From Sesamum alatum (taxonomy: Eukaryota; Streptophyta; Magnoliopsida; Lamiales; Pedaliaceae), in assembly GCA_034509735.1 (NCBI GenBank), contig JACGWO010000005.1, positions 30,968,479-31,032,478 of the forward strand: a stretch of DNA of 64,000 nucleotides, read 5' to 3'. The notes under the pieces were generated by a model. The model made no database searches and was not told the DNA's origin. It saw only the letters and a list, made by a program, of their open reading frames with translations. A program made the position numbers and the translations under genes. Positions 22,853 to 32,592 of the stretch are shown piece after piece. Each line of letters begins with the position of its first letter. Within the stretch, counting starts at the first letter, position 1.

Positions 22853-24359
22853 CAACACTTTTGGTCCCGCGCTTCCTGAAATGACCAATTTAGTCCCAAA
22901 ATTGGGAATTTTTGACACTTTTAGTCCTGCGTTTCCTGAAATGACCAATTTAGTTCCAAAATTGAGAATTTTCGACACATTTGGTCTCATTAGACGATTT
23001 TCATAAAAAATGCTAAAGGCAAACGTCTCGTCATTAGTGGGACCAAATGTGTCGAAAATTCTCAATTTTGGGACTAAATTGGTCATTTTAGAAAGCGCGG
23101 GACCAAATGTGTTGAAAATTCCCAATTTTGGGACTAAATTAGTCATTTCAGGAAGCGCAGAACCAAAAGTGTTGACCCCCAGTCCTATGGGACCAAAAGT
23201 GTAATTTTGCCCATCTTATAAGCTCACGCATCTTATAAGATGTTTTAAGAGCTTATAAAATGTTGGATCTTATTTTTAGAATAAGCTCATGAAGTGTTTG
23301 GATAAAATAAAATATTCAAGCACATCTTATAAGATGATAGGGTGTTTGGCATAATGAGGTCTTTTTATGGTAAAATGACAAAAATGGACATGATACAATT
23401 AGAATCAAACAAGTTACTATTTTTCACATAATTTGTATTTGAAATTTTTTAAAATACTTTCATAAATAGTATACATTAGTTTAACTCCAAATAAAAAATT
23501 AATAGATTTTTTTTTCAAAAATAAAAAATTGACAAATTATTATTTTTAAACTTTTGCATCTAAATAATATTAATATTCATGCTAGTCGAATATTAACATA
23601 GGTATATAATTGATATATTTTTTTGTTAATTTCAATGACTAGTTTTAACCATATTATAGCATATAATGTCTTGAAACTATATTTTTAGTAAATATAATAT
23701 CAGTAGTATGTTTTTTATAATTATAATAATTAAAAATTAATATTAATTACATAATCAATGTCATAATTATATAAATATGAGAAGAAGAGATCATATTATA
23801 ATATGACTTCTAAAAGCTCTCAAACATCTTATAAGATGTTTTGAAGATCTTTTAAGCTTAGCCAAACACCCTCTAACACATGCATTGGGTAGCATCTTTT
23901 GCTTCTGTCAAGAGAACATGTGATAACGTGCATCTCCATTTTGCACGCGTGTTTTATTTTTCTTTGATAAACGGAATTCATAATTTGTTCGGATTCAATT
24001 TTTTGTTGCAAATCCTATTTTATCTTTTATTACACGTAGTGTTTGTATATTGAAACCAATAGACTATTTATTTTATTAATTAAAGAGGGAGAAAGCTAAA
24101 ATAATACTACAGGAATTGCCAAGAAGATCATATCCAACTACACCTGTTTAAATATTCGAAATTAACACCTTATTCAAACATGTAGAAAAATTAAGCTTGT
24201 CTGACTTCTGACCTCCTCATAAAACAACATTAAAAATGAAAACTGTGTTGATTAGATTATAGCCACAAAAGCCACTTGCCATAATCTTATATATACACTA
24301 ACTAAGATCCCCAAGAAATGTCATAATCTGATAATTAACACTAATCAGGTCTACCAATT

Positions 24360-27080
24360 ATGGCAGCAAACACTGTCATGGCAACTTTTCTGATCATCAT
24401 GTTTGTGTTTTCTCTTGCATTAATCCCATGCGACACAGATCGACTGACCCTCCAAGGTAAATTAATTAATCTCATTAATTGCCGTTTTCGTATATAATCC
24501 TAACTAGTGTGTGCCCCGTGCTATGCACCGATTTAATTTAATTATGAGTAAACTTATATCTAAAAATTTTTTATAAATTATGTGAAATTAATTAGTTAAG
24601 AATTTGTTTTGAATGAGATCAATAATATAAAATTAATTTTTTTTCTCCAAATCACAATGCATCAATATCAATAAGATTTACAGAAGTTTACAATCATCAA
24701 AGTAAGAATAAGGGATATACCTCCAATAAAATTAAATTTTGATTAATGGATTAGTCTTATTGACTTTTTTAATTGTCAGATGTAACATGAATTATTTTTA
24801 ATAAAATAATGATTTTATACTACTACCAATGTAACGAATTTGCATATAAATATTACATTGTTTTATTATATAATGTCACTTAGGAACAATCATACAAATA
24901 ACAGGATGCTATCAGCTTTTTATCATGAATTGTTTCTAAAAACAAAACGGTGAATTTTACAAAACTTATCAAATAACTTATTATCACAGGAGTACATATA
25001 TAATAAATTATTATTATTAGATATAAATATAATAAAATTAATCAAAAAGAGATTAGATTATCGAACATATAATGAGTTAAGTTTTGCTCTATAATGTTAT
25101 ACATTATCCCGTATTCCTAACTTCAATGTCATTAACCGTGCCTCATAATATAGGTAATGATTCCAACAAAAATAAAAAATATAAAAAGAGTTAAACAAAA
25201 ATAAAGAGAAATTGCATGAAAATAACAATGAAAATTGTAAGTTTTAAATAAACATCAAGTATATATATGATTTAGAAAACATGTAAGGGATGGGGGAAAA
25301 AAAGGGCGACATACAAAAAATAATTGAGACATACAAATAAAATTACATAGAAAAGTGAGTTTTTTATATAGTGCATGGACTTTCAATTACATAATGTAAA
25401 TACGTATAATAACAAAAAGTAAATGGTATTTCTATAATTTATTGATAGAAGATATTTTTTAGACTTTAATTCAAAATTGAATAACTATCGTAATCAAGGA
25501 AAAATGCACCATTCGACCAGTATATTATCAGTATTTTAATTATCAATAAAAGTGGATCTATAGGACTAATTGATCAATTAAACAAACTCATTAACATAAT
25601 CCGAATAAGTAATTAATATTAAAAGATGAACGTTTCGTGCAAATTAAATATATGATATAATTATTATATATACTTTAGGTAACTGGTAAAAGACAATTTT
25701 TGTTTTGAGATAAAATAAAATGATTAGAGTTGTTGCATACTAAGTTCTTCTTGTCGGCAAATTATGATTGTAAAAAATAAATTAACATAAAGCTCATTTA
25801 GATACTAAAAGGAAAGTAATCATGCAAACATTAACTTCAATTATTTAATTCTGACCAAATATTAAATTTGAGAATTTGAATTCTTTTTTCAATTATAAAA
25901 ATACTTTAATTGATTGGTAAAAGAGTTATCTAATTCGAATATATTCTTTCGATTTGATTAATTAAGTGTACAATATTATACATATTAGTCATGTATAGTT
26001 TAAAATTATAAATTTAAGATAAATGATATTGATAAATATAAGTAAAAGTTAATTAACGATGTTTTAAAATCCGATAATGAAGCTAAAATAATAGAAATTA
26101 AAATGCAGTAAAAATCAATTAAAATGTAAAAAAAATATATTTATTACAATTACATATTCAATAATTAATATAAAATGATTAAGTAAAATATGGTAACATA
26201 ATCATTAATTAATTTCCATGGTCTAAATTAATTAAAATATGTGTTAAAAAATAAGTTATTAAGAACATTTTTTTTAATTGAAAGCGATAAACTTTATTAA
26301 TTGAAGTAAAGATATTACAATCAGTCATGTCGAATATCAATATCAAACAGAGATAAGTACAATAATCATATCAACAATAACATAAATAACACCTAACATT
26401 TATAGTAACAAATAATACATACTATACAGTTGCAACAACATCATCCCATATAAGGGTTCAAGCCCATGACCTCTAAGAATATTTATTATAATAAAAAAAA
26501 TCAAAATTCTATCCACGCAAGGGTTCAAACCCATGACCTCTAGGAATATTTATTAGGAAAAAATGCAAGTAACCCCCTTGTGATATTGGAAATGAACAAA
26601 TTACCCCCTATGAAAAATAAAATAGCAATTTACTTTCCTGTGTTTTTTAAAATGAATCAATTTACCTTCCCATGTTCTTTAAAATGTACAGGGAGGTAAA
26701 TTGCTCCATTTTAAAGAACATGGGGAGATAAATTGCTATTATTTTTTCATAAGGGGGTACGTAATTTGCTCATTTGCAATATCACAGGGAGGTAAATTGC
26801 ATTAAACCCATATTTATTATAATAAAAAAAATTAAAATTTTATCAAATGTATGTGTTCGAACTCATGACCTCTAGAAATATTTATTATAATAAAAAAATT
26901 CAAAATTATAGAAAATTAGAATTTGTGTCAAAATTGAGTATATATAGAAACATATTACAGATTTGCTTAAAAAAAATTTCTGGGTTTTTTTCGTTCTTAG
27001 CAGAAATATATGGTATTAAGGCTGCAGAGAAATGTGGTCCTTGCTGCCTCTGCGGCCCCTGCCTTCCTCCTCACCCCTGA
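24360..27080 (+). CDS. Small secreted Cys-rich peptide, copy 3 (core deleted, intron expanded)
   Basis: Exon 1 is 24360-24456 and exon 2 is 27004-27080 (or from 27001 by the same NAGNAG acceptor); the predicted product is 57 aa. Exon 1 is nearly identical to copy 2 (MAANTVMATFLIIMFVFS, signal-peptide-like). Exon 2 has lost exactly 30 bp compared with copy 2, removing ten residues that include three Cys and leaving KCGPCCLCGPCLPPHP. The frame is kept. The intron has grown from 122 bp to about 2.55 kb by an insertion that itself holds a MITE and a triplicated block. Whether so long an AT-rich intron is still spliced is unknown. The gene converges on U3 copy 2, 170 bp downstream. Confidence 0.62.
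26440..26930. repeat. Triplicated block of about 75 bp
   Basis: A sequence containing gttc(a/g)a(a/g)c(c/t)catgacctctaggaatatttattataataaaaaaa occurs three times (about 26455, 26520 and 26855). The second and third copies are separated by the 254-bp MITE. Confidence 0.65.
26556..26809. mobile_element. Foldback MITE, 254 bp, with perfect target duplication
   Basis: Inverted arms: aagtaacccccttgtgatatt on the left, aatatcacagggaggtaaattgc on the right, with inner arms catgttctttaaaatg and cattttaaagaacatg. The flanks atatttatta (26546-26555) and atatttatta (26810-26819) are identical, fitting a 9-10-bp Mutator-type duplication. Confidence 0.82.
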
Positions 27081-27243
27081 ACTGAATTATGTATAATAAG
27101 CACAACAACATATGAATAATTTAGGCACCTTAATTGTGATTTCATGTACTTTACTACATAGTAATAATTGTTCGAATATTTATCCACGTGAAGGTTTATC
27201 CACATTTATGCACATATAATTAACATTTGAACTATATTATTAC

Positions 27244-27247
27244 AAAA
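27244..27247 (-). terminator. T-run terminator, U3 copy 2
   Basis: Four A on the + strand just after the U3 3' end; the minimum for Pol III termination, weaker than in copies 1 and 3. Confidence 0.6.
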
Positions 27248-27249
27248 GG

Positions 27250-27479
27250 ATTTGGTTGGAAGTCTGTCAGACAGCTGCAAGACCATCTCGGCTGGCTAGT
27301 GCCAACCAAGAACGATCCTCTACTGCTACAACGGCTCAGGGACCTGAATCAAGGAGCTGCTAATCACGCTCTGGTCGAGCAGCCATGGTTCATCCACCGG
27401 ACTTGGTTTCCTGTCTCCTTAGAACTCAAGGATACAGAGGTACGAGCCTATAAAACAGATCCTGTTCAAGTAAGGTCGT
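27250..27479 (-). ncRNA. U3: U3 small nucleolar RNA, copy 2
   Basis: Same structure as copy 1: minus-strand start ACGACCTTACTTGAACAGG, box A region, GAGCGTGATT box B region, terminal CTGTCTGACAG. One change in the A region (GTTTTATAGG instead of GTTCTATAGG) falls in the part that pairs with 18S precursor. The promoter has one USE mismatch. Transcription and function are therefore less certain than for copy 1. A forward ORF at 27227-27514 is only a shadow of this RNA. Confidence 0.88.
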
Positions 27480-27500
27480 GCCCTTATGTTCCGGTCTTGT

Positions 27501-27544
27501 TATATAAAACTTGACATTTCATTTCCTATGTTTTCCATGTGGGA
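27501..27544 (-). promoter_or_regulatory. USE and TATA promoter of U3 copy 2
   Basis: USE TCCCACATGG (27535-27544) differs from the consensus at the ninth base. TATA at 27501-27508; the spacing of 26 nt is identical to copy 1. Confidence 0.78.
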
Positions 27545-27769
27545 TTTTCAGCCAACCCGTCAGTTTTCAGTCTTATAGCCAGAAATGTCTTAAAGCATTT
27601 CTTTGACAGTATGTATTAATTGATCAATACTAGTTGAAAAAAGGGGAAAACACCTATTTTTGTCTGATAAGGAAGATTAAAACAGTTAGGACTTGATCAT
27701 GTACAATATTTTTCATTCATACAAAACCTGAAGCAGCAAAAATACAATTAACCCCGGAAGAGCATCCAG

Positions 27770-28290
27770 CCTGTATAACTCGAACGTACTATTCCCAACG
27801 AGAACTAATACGAACTTGAAGTACATCGTTTCCCATGCTCTGCAGGCATCTCACAATCATCGACTTCAATGACTTGAAGAGTTGGTGTTTCTCTGCTCAG
27901 AAGGGATATTTTACAATGCCCAACAATGCCTAATGATCAAGAGCTCGGGGAGTGGCTACTTTCTGCTAGCAAGTGCTTGAGATCCAACCATACATGTGCA
28001 AGAATTTCAGCCGGAGGAACTCTTCTTCTACAGGTTCCCACACTGTGGCTATCACACGGCAACGTACCTATATTCGTAGTCTTCTACGAAACTTCCCACG
28101 TATAAGAAACATGCTTTTAGATGGTGAGGTGAAAGTTATAACTAAAAAATAATATCTTTTATGAGAAGTCATCATCGGCCCCAAACGCCTTCTGTTGGAG
28201 AAGGTTCCGACTTTCATCCTAATTAAGGAATTGTATCTGATGAAAAGGGCCACCAGGGTTGGCATAAACAGCCACATATCTTCCAACACA
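27770..28290 (-). pseudogene. R1-type NLR remnant, unit 2
   Basis: A diverged copy of the 12545-13225 remnant. Pieces of the C-terminal end lie near 27850-27900 and the NB-ARC part near 28060-28290, where a kinase-2-like VLEDMW (about 28276) is fused by deletion to downstream residues. Not translatable. Confidence 0.55.
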
Positions 28291-28299
28291 ATGACTGTA

Positions 28300-28450
28300 G
28301 ATATTAGAAATTAACCCTTAGTCAAACATGTGGAAAACTCCAACTCCTGACTCTGAAAGTTTTGGTATTGATTCCATGAAAAAAGAAGAAGATTAAACAT
28401 GTAGAAAACTCCAACTCCTGAAAGTTTTGGTATTGAATCCATGAAAAGAA
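28300..28450. repeat. Duplicated block marking partial unit 3
   Basis: 28325-28385 and 28394-28445 carry the same catgt(g/a)gaaaactccaactcctg...gaaagttttggtattga sequence. The start matches DNA that lies upstream of peptide copies 2 and 3, and it joins directly to U3 copy 3, so a peptide gene appears to have been deleted here. Confidence 0.6.
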
Positions 28451-28453
28451 AAA
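28449..28453 (-). terminator. T-run terminator, U3 copy 3
   Basis: Five A on the + strand directly after the U3 3' end. Confidence 0.72.
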
Positions 28454-28683
28454 GATTTGATTGGAGTCTGTCAGACAGCTGCAAGACCATCCCGGGTGGC
28501 TAGAGCCAACCGAGAACGATCCTCTACTGCTCCAGCAGCTCAGGGACCTGAGTTGAGGAGCTGTTAATCACGCTCTGGTCGAGCAGCCATGATTCATCCA
28601 CCAGACTTGATTTCCTATCTCCTTAAAACTCAAGGATACAGAGGTACGAGCCTATAGAACAGATCCTATTCAAGTAAGGTCGT
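28454..28683 (-). ncRNA. U3: U3 small nucleolar RNA, copy 3
   Basis: Minus-strand start ACGACCTTACTTGAATAGG (one change from copies 1 and 2), intact GTTCTATAGG box A core, GAGCGTGATT box B region and CTGTCTGACAG box D. Perfect USE and a TATA at the conserved spacing. It stands head to head with degenerate peptide copy 4. Confidence 0.9.
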
Positions 28684-28706
28684 GCCCTTACAATCCCGTG
28701 TTCTCC

Positions 28707-28748
28707 TATAAACCTCGACACTTTGTTTCGTATGTTTTCGATGTGGGA
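28707..28748 (-). promoter_or_regulatory. USE and TATA promoter of U3 copy 3
   Basis: USE TCCCACATCG at 28739-28748 (perfect), TATA (tataaa on the + strand) at 28707-28712, gap 26 nt as in the other two copies. Confidence 0.85.
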
Positions 28749-28888
28749 CACTAATCCAACCACTCTTTATTTTATTCCTATAGCTTTTCAAGGAAAAATA
28801 AACCTACTTGCATGTATAGTAATAGTAGTAAATAAAAATAACAAGTGCCACTTAATGCAAGCATAGAAATTCAACATTCAAAAATAAA

Positions 28889-29211
28889 TGCATCGTGGCC
28901 ACACTCGTCGTTTTCGCCTTCGTTGTATCTCCAATTTTGCCAACAGGTGATGCCTCTCGACTCATCGTAGTTCAAGGTACGTTAATTGAATTTTTACATG
29001 ATTTTTAAGCAATTTTGTCCGTTGGCTCAATATACAATCCTGAATCTCCACGTGTATAAAATATTTTCTTATGTTGGGCGAAAGACTCGCTACAAGACCA
29101 ATATGCCCCGCTTGCGTGTGTTGCAAACCTCCACCACCAGGCTCCTGCCGCCGCTGCTGCGCCTCTTCTTCCCCCATCGCCTTCCAGCCCCAGAACGCCG
29201 GCCAGCCATGA
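28889..29211 (+). pseudogene. Cys-rich peptide gene, copy 4 (diverged, probably broken)
   Basis: Exon 1 (to 28976, donor g|gtacgt) reads IVATLVVFAFVVSPILP then GDASRLIVVQ, matching the signal-peptide end and the DADRLTLQ of copy 2, but no in-frame ATG precedes it. The second exon region ending at 29211 has a related Cys block, CPACVCCKPPPPGSCRRCC, with a longer C-terminus. No AG acceptor joins the two in a common frame with the family's phase-1 intron. Read as an old, disabled paralogue; a missed start or atypical splice is the alternative. Confidence 0.5.
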
Positions 29212-32200
29212 TCGATGCGACGATTCCTCACTCTGAATAAGGACACCACATAAATAATTTCTTGATGGAATCATGTAATAATATTGACTTATGTCTGGAC
29301 TTATATTTGCTTTCCTTCAAGTATGTCCAAATTGTTACATGATTTCTTGATTGAATTGCATATTAATGACTAATGTTTGGACTTATAATATTTACTTATA
29401 ATTTCCAAATGCCTAAGTCAATAGTACTCTCAATAATAGACCAATAACAAATCCTTCTTCCTACTTAAATTCATACCTACCCACTCGTCCTGTCCAGGGC
29501 CAGACACCGCCACAATTCCCACGTTACATGTCCAAAATTTCAAATGAAAACATGAATGAAACTTCCAACAAACTAAAAACTGTTCAAGATTTTGGAACTT
29601 TATTACTCGATTTTTTGTATATTCTCTATTTCATTTGAAAATAACAAACAAGATAGAGATGTGACCAGATCTGGCATGAATAATAAATAATTACTGAATT
29701 CAGACAATTTCTTCAATTTAGGATGCATGCATGGAATTAAGAAAGTAAAATTAAATGCAAGTTAACACAGAGAATTTTTTATACGTTTAGGGCATGATTA
29801 TTATCTATTAGGCTTAATTTATAGTCTAATGACTCTCAAATCTATGTTTACTTGAAAAGGTATGGGCCCTTAATTCAAATCAAGGGCCCGTTATAGTAAT
29901 TCAAATCATCCGAAAACTGAGCCAAGTTATAATTTGTGCATTGATCCATATAGTCATTCTATTGAGTATTATATTTACTTTAATATCCTCAAGTGTAGAA
30001 AAAATTACAATTTTCCCCTAGAGTCGATTTATATTAACCTACTATCCTACAACATATCATAGTAAATAAACAAAATATTATATTAGCCTATAACCATTTA
30101 TCCCAAATAATATCGTTCATTAATATATTACATCCAAACTAGTAAACAAGCCCTTACGGTCATCGGTATTGTGATACTCTAAGATTGATACTCATATTAT
30201 TACAATAGATGACGAAATTATCAATTCTTTAATTAGCGCCCCGATAAAATATGATAAAACTAACGAAATATTACCGACAACAAATATTGAGAAAGTCAAA
30301 AGAAACTTCAACTAAATTGCACCCAATAAAAAATACGCTAAACTCCATTTTACTCCCTGTATTTTCACGAAATAACTAAGCTCTTTTAGTGGTATTTTTT
30401 GCATTTCCCTAAAAAAATAAATAATTTTAGTTCTTAAATATGTTTATTTAAATATCAAAATACAAAAAAAAAGTATCTAATTTGTTTGTAAATTTATAAT
30501 TTAAATTGAAAATTAAAATTAAAATTACAATACAGAAAATAATATACTAAAGTTTAGTTTTTAAATTTAAATTAATTAAAAATTAAATTTTACTTTTTTA
30601 AATTGGGGGGACCAGTCGTCGTTGTCGATGCCATCGCCTCCCACTGCGGGTGGCGGTGGCAGGGTGGGGGTGTAGGCGACGGGGTTGGGTAGACAGGGAT
30701 GGGGCGATTGAGCTTAGTTTAAAAAAATAGATGAGGTTTTTAACCTATTTTTAAAACATGATGAGAGATTTTAGTTGAGTTTTTAAAACACACGAGAGTT
30801 TTATGTTATTTGGTCTAACAAATAAAGTCAAATTGCACAGTCTAATACCTTACCAGCTCAATATTTTGAATAATTTGAACTCGATGTGTCTTAATGAGGC
30901 AAGAATCTAAAGTCATCCACAGCCTAATTGCAACCCTTCATGCAATAATTACGTGACCTAAAAATTCAATTATTGACAAAGTGGGGTTTCTTCAGCTAAA
31001 ACCCTCTAACAAAATATTAAAACATTTCCTACATAAAAACATTTATTACATTACTTTTACTGCATATGTATAATTCTTTGGAGAAAAAGAAGTTGAACCT
31101 ATTAACTTCATAGCACACAATTATACACTTAGACCAAACCCCTACCCTCATAAAACTCTAAGCCAAGTACTCAAATCAAAGCATGCATGTAATAAAATTC
31201 AAAAAGCCCAACTTTCACTTTCCTCAACCTCTCCCTCCAAAAATTTGGACCAAATGCTAAATACAAGGTTTTTATTTTAGTACATCCACCACTCTAAGTC
31301 TAGTAATGTACTTCATTTCTGTTAGAAGAATAAAAGAACAATAAAGAAGCAAGATGCATTTGCACTTGAGGTGGAGACAACACATACTTTCTTTAAAGTA
31401 ATAACTGCCCTCACTATAATTTGTTATTGGGTTGATATGGCAATTCACTCCTAGAATACAATAAGCTCCCTGAAATTTGCGACTAGTAATTTCAAAAACA
31501 GACAGAAAACATATATACGTAAATGCATAATTCAGGGTATGAAATTCCATTTAGTATTTATAGATATTTCGAACATTTCCTGAATCATTACAATATTTTA
31601 AATTACATATTGGTTCATAACCATTGCAATATTTTATGCAGAAAAATTGCATAATTTTCAACCATTGCAATGTTTTACATTATGCAGAAAAGCTGCATAC
31701 ATTTTCAGATGAGAAGTTACCGTCACAATTCTTCAGTCTTTGCCGTGAAATTCGAAATTCAATTCTACAAATAATTAAAAAATAATAATTTTAAAAATAA
31801 ATAAATAAATAAAATTATTTATCTCATTTCGAGCACGTGCCAATATAATATATATGTATATATATATATGTATTTATTTTATTTCCCTCCAAGTTCTATT
31901 TTAAAACTTAAGAAGATAATATCTCATTATAATTCATTCCATTTATTTATTCTTCCAATGTGGGAGGTATTTTCATTTACAAGTTATTTCGATCAATTTC
32001 TGCACCATCAACGATGAGCTCGAAAAAGGTTTATGGATCAATAAATTTCTCGACTGCAACCGTTGTTGGTACATGAAATGTCAATCTCATGCAGCTTAAT
32101 TTCCACAAGATTTTTGTTGTTGAAGAGAGCATGAGTTGGCGAAATTTGTGTCAACAAATTAACTCACATCACATGCTTGCATTAGTATGATGGCTGCAGC

Positions 32201-32530
32201 CCGACGCGTTCCCTACATATATCCCCCCAACTACTTTTTTGCCCGTATCTTAGTTGTAAGACGTAACTGCACTTGCCCATCGTGGACATGATCTTTTCAT
32301 GAAAACACGATTAGTTAGGTTCAACGAGCAACGGGGTTTATAAGCTGCTCAAATCTCTCGTTTACGTCAGAATAACAAAATGACAACTAAGAAATTTGGT
32401 CTATAAAGTATGTATGATTTATTGAGGTGCTTTAATGGCGCAGAACTACCTTTTGAGCAAATCATTAATGCCGATCCCAACGCTCATCTTCCCTTATTCA
32501 ACATAAGGATGACTTTATCACCAAATTCAG
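29212..32530. other. 3.3-kb intergenic region, no gene seen
   Basis: AT-rich, with no ORF showing a family. A G-rich island stands out at about 30603-30710 (ggggggacc, ggtggcggtggcagggtggg), unlike its surroundings. Simple (TA)n at about 31846-31870. Confidence 0.5.
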
Positions 32531-32592
32531 ACACATATATATATGAATTGTCCTAACTGAAGAAGGCCTTGAGATTCAGGTCTGAGTGAAAA

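Larger units (their letters stand above)
18312..23211. mobile_element. Mutator-type MITE E, split by copia C
   Basis: Without copia C this is a roughly 397-bp palindromic element. The left end ggcaaaattacacttttggt pairs with accaaaagtgtaattttgcc at the right end, and blocks such as ccaatttagtcccaaaattg repeat in both orientations. Nine-bp flanks tatcttata (18303-18311) and catcttata (23212-23220) match at 8 of 9, the size expected for Mutator-like elements. Confidence 0.8.
18277..23871. mobile_element. Foldback element F (gggtgtttggc termini), outer level of a nest
   Basis: The left end gggtgtttggctaagctttt (18277) is mirrored by aagcttagccaaacaccc (ending 23871), and inner blocks cttataagatg recur in both orientations. 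The ends resemble hAT-type MITEs. No convincing target duplication was found (ctaa occurs on both sides only). It contains the Mutator-type MITE E, which contains copia C. A second gggtgtttggc start at about 23341 suggests a further related copy. Confidence 0.6.
24508..26933. mobile_element. About 2.4-kb insertion in the intron of peptide copy 3
   Basis: Intron bases on both sides align with copy 2 (left to ...aactag, right from gagtatatatag), so the DNA between is inserted. The left junction reads a|ctagtgtgtgccccgtgctatgcac, very like a minus-oriented Helitron 3' end with its hairpin. The right junction lacks the expected tatagtataga end, and copy 2 has no AT insertion site, so the class is not settled. 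The interior is AT-rich with no coding sequence. Confidence 0.55.

Noticed and set aside
22743..23204. Overlapping forward and reverse ORFs with repeated PKL/NFGTKLVI-like words
   Set aside because: They are translations of the palindromic MITE E arms.
24504..26933. Calling the copy-3 intron insertion a complete Helitron
   Set aside because: The left CTAG-hairpin end fits, but the right end lacks the tatagtataga-type start and copy 2 shows no AT insertion site.
27227..27514. Forward ORF of 95 codons
   Set aside because: It is the complement of U3 snoRNA copy 2; the same DNA in copies 1 and 3 is not open.
31272..31550. Minus-strand ORF of 92 codons
   Set aside because: No recognisable domain, and no splice or promoter support.
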